From Rhabdophis nuchalis (taxonomy: Eukaryota; Chordata; Lepidosauria; Squamata; Natricidae): a DNA stretch of 64,000 bases. The stretch lies in contig CM077643.1 of the NCBI GenBank assembly GCA_039707465.1, positions 47,462,605 through 47,526,604 on the forward strand, given 5' to 3'. How positions within the stretch are numbered: position 1 is the first letter of the stretch; every line of letters begins with the position of its first letter. The position numbers were made by a program, and so were the translations under genes. Under the pieces are notes generated by a model. The model did not search any database, was not told where the DNA came from, and saw only the letters and a program-made list of their open reading frames with translations. This document shows positions 50,301 to 63,300 of this stretch, piece by piece.

Positions 50301-53300
50301 GCCTGTGATAGCACTAACAGCAACCGATACGAATAAAGCTAGGAGCGATGGTTGGTTTATTTTATGTTGAATAGCTGTGTAAACGATTTCAGTTGTGTAA
50401 ATGATTAGAAATATTTGCCTAATCCTGTACTAGATCAGGGGTGTCAAACTGGCAGCCCATGGGCCAGATGCGTCATGTGCAAGCCACACCCACCCTAGCT
50501 CCGCAAAGGGAAAAAAAATTAAGAAACGTCATGTGATGGCAATGTGACGCTGCGAATTTGACCCGCCCACCCTACCCCACCCCGTGTCAAACTCGGGATA
50601 CAGGACGAGAACAAACATTTACTTCAAGGCTTCAGAGAAATTCAGAACAGGACAAGGCCATTTAGGCTACTGAACTTTGCTCCAGGCAACAACCCAATAA
50701 TCCTCCAGTTGAACATCACCAGTGATGGGAATATCCCATCTCTCACAGTAATTGATCTAACCTAGAAGACCTCCAAGTTGCTCTGACCTAGGCTTCCTTA
50801 AAAAGCATGAAGCACAGTCTTGGTCCCAGCAAAACCTCTAACACGACTGTGAATTCCTTTCATTCATTCAGTCAGCAAGGCTTGGCGAACAGTTTTTCAG
50901 AGGAATATTTATCAACATGAACCTTATCTCGCTTGGAGAGTTGCCAGATAACTAGTTTCCAAACACAGGGCAAGGCAACACTTGGCGCAGAGTCTCTTAT
51001 AGTCACAAACAGAACTTTCCACTCTTGAAACGATCGAAGGAACAAATCGTTTCCTGCAAAATCCTACTCCCTGTTCGCTCCTCTTTTGTTTCCTATGGGA
51101 GGGGCTAATCACCTCCAAGGTGTAGCTTCTAACTCTGTTATTCAGTTTTCTTACAAACGGGTCTTGCTATTGGGAAGGCTTTTCCTCCCTAATATTCAAA
51201 TATATTTTTCTTCTATAACTTAAATCAGGAGTCCCCAACCTGTAGGCCACACGGGCCACCAACCTGAAAAGTTTAGAGAACTCTGATTTAAATCAACTAT
51301 TCTATGTCTGAAATGATAGAAAGCAAATTTTTGTGTGATATCCTCCCATACTCTCAAATCAACCACAAACTCATAGCGCCACATTGCCATCACATGACAT
51401 ATTGCGACTTTTTCCCCTGGGGTGGGCATCGCCTGTACGTGACACATCCAGCCTGTGGGCCACCAGTTTGACATCCTGCTCCACAACCATTGACACAGAT
51501 GAACCTTCAGGTGGCCTCAATGACTTGCTAAAAGAATGCAAATGACCAGCTGTCTGCAAGGAGCATACATCCTGCCCTTCCCCACCATCCAGTCAGAGCT
51601 GAAGAAGCTTTTTGGTTGAGAAGTGAAACGTCTTCAAAGAAAAACCAGAAAGTCCAGTTGCCTCTTGAAAAAAAGCACCTTTGGGACAACATACTGCTAC
51701 ATATAAAAATGGCCCTCATTGTTATATGGAAGTGAGAGTAAACATAAATTAAGGCTTGCCATGTTTCCTTCTATTTTATCTCAAGTTTTTAATATCCTTG
51801 ACTTTACATCACTTACTCCTTTTCATCAACACTGCATAACACAGTTTAAACATGGCAAGAGAAGACAGATATGTATTTAGGAATGCGTGAATGTAGGTGA
51901 ATGTATGCTAGTAGGTGAAAAGGAATGCTTACTGTCTATTTACTTTGAGGAAATGATGAAGGTTGAATGTGATTGTTCCATCCGGTAATGGCCCTTCCAC
52001 AGGATTCCAACGGTGGCCAGGAAAGGTGACACCAGGTAAATGTTTAGCCAACTTTGGCAAATACCAATGGTAAGTCATCATCTAGCACATGGAAGAAATT
52101 GTATTTATTTGAATCATTTAATTACCACTCTGGCTACCATTACTTAGCCAACACACAAACGTGTGCCAGAGAGAGAGAGTAAGAGATAGAGAGAGACTGA
52201 GACAGACAGAGACAGACAGAAAGAGAGACAGAGGGAGGGAGAGAGAGACAGAGAGACAGAGGGAGGAGACAGACACAGAGACAGAGGAGGGAGGGAGAGA
52301 CAGAGAGAGACAGAGGGAGGATGGGAGGGAGAGACGGAGGGAGGGAGGGAGAGATAGAGGAAGGGAGAGACAGAGGGAGGGAGGGAGAGAATTTATTCTT
52401 TAAATAGGACATGTATGAACAACATCTCATAGAATATCATTACCCAATGTTTCTCTTTTGATATTTCCAGCCTACTTTGGAGAAGTGAACCACATTTAAA
52501 GACAAGGTGATTCCTGCTTTCCATCATTGCAACATTCAAAGAAGACTGACAGCTGTTGAATTTGCCTGCTGTTTTTGCCAACTCTCTCAGAAGCAAGAAA
52601 CTAGCCCAGAGGCTAGTTTCAGTTATTCAGTACTACAAGACCCAGTTAGTTGCACAATAATGATCTTGTAACAAGAAGCACATTCATAAATCAAGAAAAC
52701 ACAATTCACCAATGACCCAGAACAGATGCAATATGGAGGGATAGGAATTGACAATAGAGACAGTATTATTCTATGCTGAGCTCTAGTCAGTTGTGATTAA
52801 AGGTAGTAAGACGCAGTGAGTTATCTCGTATTTAGCATCTCCATGGCAGAAGCAACATTCAAACTGGGGACTTCTGATTTGCAGCCATTCTACGATATTC
52901 TACTGACCTCTTGGTCAACTAAGGTGATGTCAGGTCTTATACCCTCACAGTGATGCATGTAGCGAAGAGAATTCCCAGGCAGGTCCCCTCTGAGCAAGAT
53001 GATGGCATCTGGAGGCATGGAGGACAAAAGATTCATGGCAAACCGGTCAACCACATTGTTGTTACTTTGGTCACAGACACTGTTTCAAAAGGGAAAATTT
53101 AAAAAAGAAAAAGAAAGATCTGTCAACCTATCAAGCAAACATTTTGTTTTCAGTCCAACCCCAGGTAGCTACATCAAACTACAGCCTTTGAAAGGAAGGA
53201 AGCTATGCACAGGAGAAGAACTTTGATGGTAACAATGGGCCATCAGACATCCCAGGTGTGCTGCAATGGATACAGTGTTAAACCTGAAGCACTGTGTGCC

Positions 53301-56300
53301 CAGATTTCAATCCCACACTCAAGCAGAAAATGAAGCACCCCATTCTTATATCATCATTTTTATTTCAAAACTAAATTCAAAAACCAAAAAAATCATTCTT
53401 GAAAGGTTTTTTAAAAAACCACGATGGCGATAGCCCAAGATCTTGTTTGGAAATACTGCTTAGGCACAAAAAATGACCAAGATACAGGAGTTTCTCCTAC
53501 TGGTTTGCTGATAAATTGCACATTTTTCTGCCTATAATAGCCATTGTCACGGTTCCAACGGTTGCCCTAATTGAATCATGAGCCTTAAGCCAAGCTTCAA
53601 AAGAAATCCAGTTATATATTAGGAGCTTCATGTCGGCATGTTCCAAGTGAAGCCAACTCTGAATCCTATGTAATTTATGGCCCAGACCTGACCCTGTTTC
53701 CCTCCTCCCCCCTGGGTGTGTCATTGCCAACAGCAATTTCGTGGGCTGTAGAGGCCACTCCCCTCCGGCCGCTGTGAATAACCATGGGAGACAGCCTTGA
53801 GAGAGATACCTCTGGAATGTGCTTCTGTTTTTGGCTGCAGTGCTGCTTCGCTATTTTCCCATCCCCTTTGCCTATGGCAACTCAAGAGCGGAAAGAGAGG
53901 TTCAAATCTCACACAGAGAGCTTTCCTTTAATGAATTGATTCGTTGCTTTGCTAGTTGACAGCCATTTTATGATTAGGAATCCTCCCCAGGGAAGGTAGC
54001 CCTTTTTACTCATGTCAAAAGCTTGCTCTTCCAAACTTGACCCTAACATGAGAAAACGCTACCAAGAAAGTAAGACTGACATGAAGTTTCATTCATCAGA
54101 GCTAATGTTAGGATACGAGGGCTTAGGATGTAGACTCTCAGAAACTGAATAAGCAAACTACCTGCTCTCATTGACGAATCAATTCATTAAAGGAAAGCTC
54201 TCTGTGTGAGATTTGAACCTCTTTTTCCCTAAGTGCAGAACAGAAAGACTAGCTGCTTTTTCCCAAGAAGCAACATCCATTTGTTCTTGGTTCTAAACAT
54301 CGTTCCTAACCTCAGTGAGTTACCTTACACTGGTTGTCCTTACCATAGTAAAAAAAAAAAAGGAATATGATAGAGAAGTGCAAGAATCAAATCCCCAGCT
54401 AGAAACTTTTGGGTAAATCTTTACCTACTTAGGGTGCCGTCCGCTGGACAATGCCGGCTGGCGACGCCCAGGGGACGAGCCTTCTCTGTGGCAGGTCCCG
54501 CCCTTTGGAATGACCTCCCCCCAGACCTCTGGACTATCACCGACCTTCGCCTCTTCCGTCGGACTTTAAAAGCCTATTTCTTCCATATGGCCGGCCTGGC
54601 ATAGCTGCTACAACCATGTTTTATTAGATCTGGGTTTTAAATTAACTGTCTCTTTTTTAGCATGAGTTAAATTGTTTAATAGTAGTTTTAAATTTTGTAG
54701 AATTTGTACTATTTGTATTGTTGGATTTTAAGTTCCTGTGCGCCGCCCTTAGTCCCCTTTTGGGAGATAGGGCGGGATAGAAATTTAATAAAATATAAAA
54801 TATACTACAACCTATGGAGATAACAGAAGATAGCAGAAGTTGGCATTTAGCCCCAGAGAGATTGGCCAAAATGTTTCTCAATCGCTCACTGGAATGTTGG
54901 AGATGTGGATATAAATAAGGAACCTTCGGCTGGACTTTCCAATCGCTACACCTCACCGCGGGGAGGCGGAACCGGATATTCCTATATGGTTCCGCCCCAG
55001 GCTTCTAATGGACCCGGAAAGGTTCCAGAGGGAGCTTGGGCCAATTCCTGTGACCCTGCCCCGCGACTCGACTGAGGACCTAGTGGCCGCATGGTTAAGT
55101 GCGGCCGCGGGGGCCTTGGACCGAGTCGCGCCCTTGCGGCCTCTCTTGCGGCGGCGAATCACCCAGGCTCCTTGGTTTACCGAGGAGCTTCGGGGGATGA
55201 AACGCCACAAGAGATGCCTAGAGAGTAGATGGAGATCCTCTCGCTCCGAAGCCGACCGAACACTAGTGAGAACCCATATTAGGGCTTACTTAGTGGCGAT
55301 AAGGGTGGCCAAACGTGAGTATTGTGCCACCCTTATTGCATCCGCAGATAACCGCCCTGCCGCCCTGTTTGGGGTGACCCGCTCCCTCCTTCATCAGAGG
55401 CCACGGGAAGCCCCTCTGCAAGGGCGAGCAGAGGAATTTGGGATTTATCTGCAGGAGAAAATCACTCGGATTCGGAATGAGCTACCCTCCATCGACAGTG
55501 GTCCTGTGGGACTGTCCGAGACTAGTCTTGAGGTTCCTTCTTGGGAGGAGTTTGACTTTGTTACCACCGAGGATATGGACAGGTTGTCAAGGAAACTTAG
55601 GGCGACCACATGTTTATTGGACCCGTGTCCCTCCTGGCTTGTACTGGCATCCTGGGAGACGACAAGAGGCTGGCTCCAGGGCATTGTCAACGCATCTTTG
55701 AGTGAGGGGTCCTTGCCTGCCGTCTTGAAAGAGGCGGTAGTGAGGCCCCTCCTCAAGAAGCCGTCCCTGGACCCAGCTTTATTAGAGAACTATCGTCCGG
55801 TCTCCAACCTTCACTTTTTGGTGAAGGTTGTCGAGAGTGTGGTAGCCCAACAGTTTCCGCGACACCTGGAGGAAGTTGATTATCTAGACCCGCGCCAGTC
55901 CGGCTTCCGACCCGGTCACAGCACCGAGACGGCATTGGTCGCGTTGGTTGATGATCTCTGGAGGGCGCGGGATAGAGGTTATTCCTCTATCCTAGTCCTA
56001 TTAGACCTCTCGGCGGCTTTTGATACCATCGACCATGGTATCCTATTGCACCGACTGGGGGGGTTGGGGCTGGGAGGCACCGTTTTGCGGTGGTTCTCAT
56101 CCTACCTCTCTGGTCGGTCGCAATATGTGTTGACGGGAGGGCAGAGGTCGACCTCGAGGCCTCTCTTATGTGGGGTTCCTCAGGGGTCGGTCCTCTCGCC
56201 CCTCCTTTTCAACACATATATGAAGCCGCTGGGTGAGATCATCCGTGGTTTTGGGGTGGAGTACCACCTGTACGCTGATGACACCCAGCTGTACATATCC

Positions 56301-57289
56301 ACCCCAAGCCACCCCAACGATGCCGCCGAAGTGCTGTCCCGGTGTTTGGAGGCCGTACGGATCTGGATGGGTGGTAACAAACTCAAGCTCAACCCTGCCA
56401 AGACTGAGTGGCTGTGGTTTCCGGCACCCCGGTTCAGCCAGATTACACCAACTCTGGCCATTGGGGGCGAAACACTGGCCCCCGTGGAGAGGGCGCGCAA
56501 TTTGGGTGTCCTCCTGGATTCCCGGCTGTCCATGGAGGACCATGTGGCGGCCGTAGCCAGGGGGGCGTTTCATCAGGTACGCCTGATGCGCCAATTGCAC
56601 CCCTTACTGGACCGGGCTGCCCTTCGCACAGTCACTCAAGCTCTCGTGACGTCCCGACTCGACTACTGTAATGCTCTCTACATGGGGCTTCCCTTGAAGT
56701 GCACTCGAAAGCTACAGCTAGTCCAAAACGCAGCCGCGCGGGTGATTATGGGAGCCACTAGATGCTCCCACATAACACCGATCCTGCGCGAGCTGCATTG
56801 GCTTCCTGTGGTTTTTCGAGTGCGCTTCAAGGTTTTGACAACTATCTTTAAAGCGCTCCATGGCTCGGGGCCTAGTTATATGCGAGACCGCCTCCTGCCC
56901 CATACATCCCTTAGACCGATACGCTCCCACAGAGAGGGCCTTCTCAGGGTGCCGTCGGCCGGACAATGCCGACTGGCGACACCCAGGGGAAGAGCCTTCT
57001 CTGTGGCGGGCCCAGCCCTTTGGAATGACCTACCCCCTGAATTACGTACCATCACCGACCTCCGCCTCTTCCGCCAATGTCTTAAGACATATTTGTTCCA
57101 ACAAGCCGGCCTAGCCTAACCTCCCATGGGGACTTTTAGGTAGTTTTAAATTGGGTTTTTAAAATTTGGTTTTAGCGCAGGATAGGTTTATTTAATAGTT
57201 TTTTAAATTATATTTATTGTATTTTGTATGTTTTTAAATTTTCCTGTGCGCCGCCCTGGGTCCTTTGTGGAGAAGGGCGGGATATAAAT

Positions 57290-57320
<31 letters not shown>

Positions 57321-60300
57321 TGTGGTGGAACTGTGGCAAAGCCAGAGAATATTGGCTTAAAATAAAGAAATGGTTAGAACAGATGATAGAACAAAAGACT
57401 GAATGGAAACCAGAACTATTTCTACTGGGCATACTAGGTGATAAAATATGTAAAAATCTCAGTATTTAACAGTACACATATTAACTGCAACAAGAATAGT
57501 ATTTGCTCAAAATTGGAAGCAGAACAATATCCCTCCAGATGCAATGATCATAAGAAAGATACTTGAGTGTGCAGAGGTAGATAGGTTGACCATGGAACTG
57601 AAGGATAGAGAAGAATCGGAATACTATATAGTGTGGAATAGATGGTATAAATGGTTGGACGATAGACGTGAAATACTGTATAAGAACTAAATATGATTTA
57701 TGACAATTATGATAACACTATAAATCTGTAAATATAATATTTTAAGTGATTATATGATATATTATACAATATAGAATATATTAGAGAGTATAGAAACAGA
57801 GCTTATGTAAATACGAATGATATCGATACTGATATGGACTCGCTGTAATGAGTGGAAATTTGTGTTTTGTTTTTTAATGTTAAAAAAAGCTTAATAAAAA
57901 TTATTTTAAAAAGAAGATGACAGCAGAAGTTCTATATCCTATGTACATATATAGAGAAAGAAAATACATGGGCATTAGTGCTCAGTCCACTAAACTTTAT
58001 TAACTGCTGCCTCCCTGTTAATTACCTGTAATTGGAATAGATTTGAGCAGTAACAAGAACAGCTGCCAGAAGCCATTCCAAACTGTAAACCATTCTGCTG
58101 TTTCCAATAAATATCTCACCAAGAAAAAAGAGGAAAGAGAAGCCAAAGCCAGCTAGAACGACAATCACTGCATTGCTTTGCATCCAGAATCGCTCGACCT
58201 ATTGAAGAACAGAATAACAGAGTTAGAAGGGACCTTGGAGGTCTTCTAATCCAACTCCCTGCTTGGGCAGGAAACCCTACACCACTTCAGACAAATAGTT
58301 ATCCAACATCTTCTTAAAGACTTCCAGTGTTGGGGCATTCACAACTTCTGGAGGAAGTTGTTCCACTGATTAATTGTTCCAACTGTCAGGAAATTTCTCC
58401 TTAGTTCTAGGTTGCTTCTCTCCTTGATTAGCTTCCACCCATTGCTTCTTGTTCTACCTTCAGGTGCTTTGGAGAATAGCCTGACTCCCTCTTCTTGTGG
58501 CAGCCCCTGAGATATTGGAACAGTGGAACCACAGAATATTGGAACCACAGGAAATATTGTGGTCTTGTCCTGTTCTGGAAGAGTGGTGGTTTATTGCACT
58601 TTTCCAACATTTCTCATGCATAAATGCAGCTTTTGAAAATATTGTGCTTCTGGGGCAGTGTTTCCCAAACTTAGCCATAGCCAGGGATGTGGACTGCCAG
58701 AATTCTTATAAATGGCTATTCTGGCTGTGGAATTTTTGGGAGTTGAAGTCCACAAACCCAGAAATGGATAAGGTGGGAAACACTGTTCTAGGGGATGATA
58801 GATTTTGCAGATGATGTAGCCCAGTCTAAAAGATGGTTTTATTTTATTAAATTTCTACACTGCCCATCTAACCTGGGTGGTTTACAACTTCACTTTCAAA
58901 TTGGTTTCCAGCTTCCCCCCATTAAGAGGATCAAATAGCAGGAGCATCCTCTGCCAGAGACCTCAGTGAAGTGTTGTGATCCATTTGAGGCCAATCAGGC
59001 AAATATCTTAGCCTGGACTAAAAGTATTTTTTATTTACATGCTTCCAGCTTTTAAACAACAATGTTTGGAGGCTGGTTAAAATAACAAAATAGAAAAATG
59101 AAAGCAAGTTTCTAAAATGCATGGTACCTCCTTTCAGTATCCCACTTTTGTTTTTAAATTAAAATGATCCCTTTTAATTAAGCAAACTCACCACCCCCTT
59201 AAACAGGGGTTTTGAAATATCCAAATTTGCCCTCCAAGCAAAGAAAAAAGAGTATGTCAATAACATTGACGTAAACAGCCAAATCAGCTGTGACTTCTCT
59301 GTCTTTGGCCTAAAGTGGAGAAAAAAATATAATTTGAAAACTTTATAAAGACAGCTTACGCATGCAACAATACAAAATGAATAATGCCTATTTCTTACAT
59401 GATTCTACTTACAACTCAAATTAAAAGCAGAGGTGAAGAGCAGTGACAGAAAGTGGAACAAATCATGAACAATAAAATCATACAAAGCTGTTCTCCAACT
59501 TAGTGCCCTCCAGGTATGTTTATACTACAATTCTGCTACTCCCAACTATGGCAGAAGACCTGAGCTGGGAATGATTGTTTCTGCATGATGAACAAGTTTT
59601 TTCAAAAGTTAATTTTTAAAAAAAATAATTGAATATAACAAATATACTGAATTTACCAAAATGAAAATTGAGTCTGAACTGAAGATGATCCTGTACCACA
59701 ATCTAAGAACAGATAAATCTACATCTATCTATCTGCAACCCTGGGCAAACTCTTCCTATTTTATTATTCTAGGGCAGGGGTGTCAAACTCAATTTCATTG
59801 AGGGCCATGTCAGGGTTGTGTTTTACCTTGGGGGGCGGCGGAGACATGGCTGGGGTGTGGTGTGGCTGGGGTGGGCATGGCCACCTCAACATCACTTGTG
59901 TCGGAGCGTCTATGGACGCCCAGGCGGGGCTGGGAGGATCCTGCAGTACTCTGCCAGCAATAACGGAGCTCAGGAGGGCTGCATGCAGGAGCCTGATGCA
60001 GCTGAAAATGAAGCTCAGAAGGGCTGCATGCAGAAGGCTATCATAGCTGAAAACGGAGCTCAGGAGGGCAGCGTGTGTATTGGGGGCACCTGTGGTGTCA
60101 CTGGTGTCTATGGTGGCCAAAGTGGGTCTGGGGGGGAGCCATTGCTTCAGTACTCTGCCAGCAAAAATTGAGCTTGGGAGGGCCACATGTTTTTGCTGGT
60201 AGAGGCCCCGTGGACCGGTCCTTTGCTGTTTCCAGGGTGGCCCCACAGGCCAGATCTAAGCACCCAGCGGACTGGATCTGGTCTGTGTGCCTTGAGTTTG

Positions 60301-63300
60301 ACACCCCTGATCTAGGGTTACCAACTCTACATGAAACCAATCCTAAAGACTTTGTCTTCTACAATAAATGTATGTGACATACTTGTGTGCACACACATAT
60401 GTAAACACTTCCACCAAAAGCTATAATCTAAAAAAGGCAGAGCAAGACGCATACATGTCAGGGAGAAACTTAGTTCAGTCTAACTTTCTGGATCTCCAAA
60501 TAAATCTCCAATTTGGAAATATTTAAGCCTGAAATAAACCCCAGTACCTCACTGCACAGCACACACATGCAGCAACTGCAAAGGCCAGGACAATGAGGGA
60601 AAGTTCCATCTTCATGTGGGTTAACTGAAAACTGCAAGGAAGCCAGAGAACAAGAGTATTTGGCAACTATAATGACAGCAAAAGTTCATGGAAAGATGAA
60701 GGGGGCCACACATTATAAAATCATCTCTTGCATAAGAGCTAAAGGCAGATTAGTTAGAGCATCTAGCAAAAGCAGTATCACTTATATACCACTTCATAGT
60801 GCTTTACAGCCCTCTCAAGCGGTTTACAGAATCAGCCCCAACAATCTGGGTCTTCATTTAACTGACCTCGGAAGGATGGAAGGTTGAGTCAACCTTGGGT
60901 TGGTCAGGATCAAACTGCTGGCAGTTGGCAGAATTAGCCTGCAATACTGCATTCTAACCACTGCGCCAGTACGGCTCTTTGGATGCTTTCCCAATGCAGA
61001 GCAAAACCACTGGATCAGACAGGGATTAGGTGCCTGGAAAGGAAGTGCTGAGCTCTTATCTAGTCTAACAGCACACCCAAACAGGGCCTGGGTCATACCT
61101 GTTCTCCCTTTTTTCCAATATTTGCTTGAATCTGGCATTCAGAAATGGCTGGGGGTCCACCAGCTATCACAATCAAATGACTCACAATGTCACAGGAGAA
61201 TAGTTATTCCTACCCATGTCGCTTTCACAGGTTAACCCCTAAATTGATTCCATCTTGTTATTGCAATCCATCCTTTTTTAATCCACACTTGCATTTGCAT
61301 TTGGTTATTTTACTCCACTCGGGGATTGTTTTTAATGGAAAGCGAGATACAATGGTTATTTGTAAATACATACATTTAAAAACGTCTCTTATTCTTTCTG
61401 CTAAGATCTTGAAACATTTGGGATGTCGAAATGGAATATAGGATGAAGATCACAAGACAGCACTTTCCCCAAAGTCTTTTAAATCTTCCAATTGCCTAAA
61501 GGACAAATTAAAGCCGCAATCTTGCACCCACTTACTGCAAATAAGCTCCACTGAACGCAACAGGAAATGTTTGTGTCAGATACGCTTATAATTACACTAT
61601 AATCCATACAATTTGCATTCACTTACAGCAATACATCAGTCGTACTGGATCCATTTTCCAATTTTGCCTGCACAGTAAAGAAGAAAATCAGGATTATTTA
61701 TATAGTGTAAGTCTAGCTATATAGTCCATTTTGGTTAACCCAACTGACATCCAGGATCTTTATTCCGAGCTATGGTCATAGATTTGGTCACTATCTGGCC
61801 TGCAACCACACTATGCAATGTTAATTTAAACAATACATTATTCAAACCAACTTCAAGGGCTCTGCAGCAAAATATTGCAGTTAAGGATTCCTGCTCAGAG
61901 CTCCAGCCAATCCATCCCAGCCTTTTCCCCTTTAAAAAAACTCCCCTATATCAGTGATGGCGAACCTTTTTTGCCTCAGGTGCCAAAAGCACGCACTTGT
62001 GCAATATTGCATGCACACGGGTGCCCACCCCCATGATTTAATTCCCCCCCCATGCCATGCCCCCTGTGCATGCGTGCATGACACCCCGCCCTGCTGCCCT
62101 GCGCATACACACACAACTTTCTTGGAGCCTGGGAAGGGTGAAAACGCCCCCCTCCCAGAGGCCATGCGGAGTCCAGAAACAGCCCATTTTCCAATTTCTG
62201 ATGGGCCCAGTAAGTCCATTTTTCACTCTCTGGAGGCTTTCCTGAAGCCACCAGAGGACAAAAAACTGCTGAAAATCAAGGCCGACAATCAGCTGGCCAG
62301 CGTGTGCATGCATGCTGGAGCTGACAGGGCAACATCTCACATGCCCTCAGAAATGGCTCCATGTGCCACCTGTGGCACACGTGCCATAGGTTCGCCATCT
62401 ATATCATTATTGGCGAACCTTTTCGGCACTAGTGCCGAAATGGGACAGCACATGCTGACGTGCCCGGAGAGATGGTTTTACATGCCACTTCCGGTACACA
62501 TGCCATAGGTTCGTTATCATGGCCCTATATCTTCAGACACTCAATACTGAACATGCTCAATTCTGACTGGAATTGTTTCAGCATTTTTTTTCACCTTTTA
62601 CTTCCTCCCCATCCACCCAACATATACCTATAGTCCTACAGACCTGACATCGTATGTGCCAATCATTATGGAACAGCTATATAATGACAAATGGTTGAAA
62701 AGGAATTCTAGATTCCCAGTTAATAGTTGCTTCCTTACTTGGATTTCATTAATGCCAATCAAGTATGTGTACACATAGAGTTAATGACAACTGATGAACC
62801 CCGTGCAACCACAACAATGTTGTAGAGATTGCAACCTCTACCAGTAAAACAAGCAAGGGGACAGGATAATTGATGGAATCATTTTCTGTTTGTAAGCGCC
62901 ATCCCAGTTCAAACAGAAATTATCTGAAATACTTTCTGGCTGTCATGCGAATAAACCCTGCCAGCTGCACATGGCCAAAGGCTGTCATTTTTACTCACCG
63001 AAAAGTCCTAAGTCAGAAAAACTGAGAATCCACTGAATATTCATGGCCAGATAGACCCGAAGCTGGCTTGACTGCTGCAATCAGACTGGCCTTAACACAC
63101 AAAATACCCCTTTTGGGAAATGCTAATACCAAACATAATCCTGTCCAACGCCTGAGTTCCTCTGATCACTTCAAGGACAAGCTACACATCAATTATGTAC
63201 TGTAGTAAGTTTATAATATCACCACCGACTTCAAAACATAAAAGCAGTTAAGATGCACCTACCTAATATGAATCATACAGTTAGCAAACAGGGAGCCAGC

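Larger units (their letters stand above)
54842..57911 (+). mobile_element. 5'-truncated L1 LINE, interrupted by the L2-group element
   Basis: Left part 54,842-54,918 encodes [12 protein letters not shown] and CWRCGYK. Right part 57,317-57,690 encodes [12 protein letters not shown] and the end of ORF2, with a frameshift near 57,467. A 3' UTR ends in an AATAAA-containing A-rich tail near 57,911. A direct repeat AGAAGATAGCAGAAGTT (54,825-54,841), slightly longer at 57,912-57,931, is a probable target-site duplication. Confidence 0.8.

Noticed and set aside
59764..60377. Several 80-160 codon frames as a gene
   Set aside because: All lie within the hAT element bounded at 59,775 and 60,309. Frames come from GC-rich internal repeats.
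61954..62508. 184-codon frame as a gene
   Set aside because: It fills the composite hAT element with an 8-bp target duplication and shows no domain or splice context.
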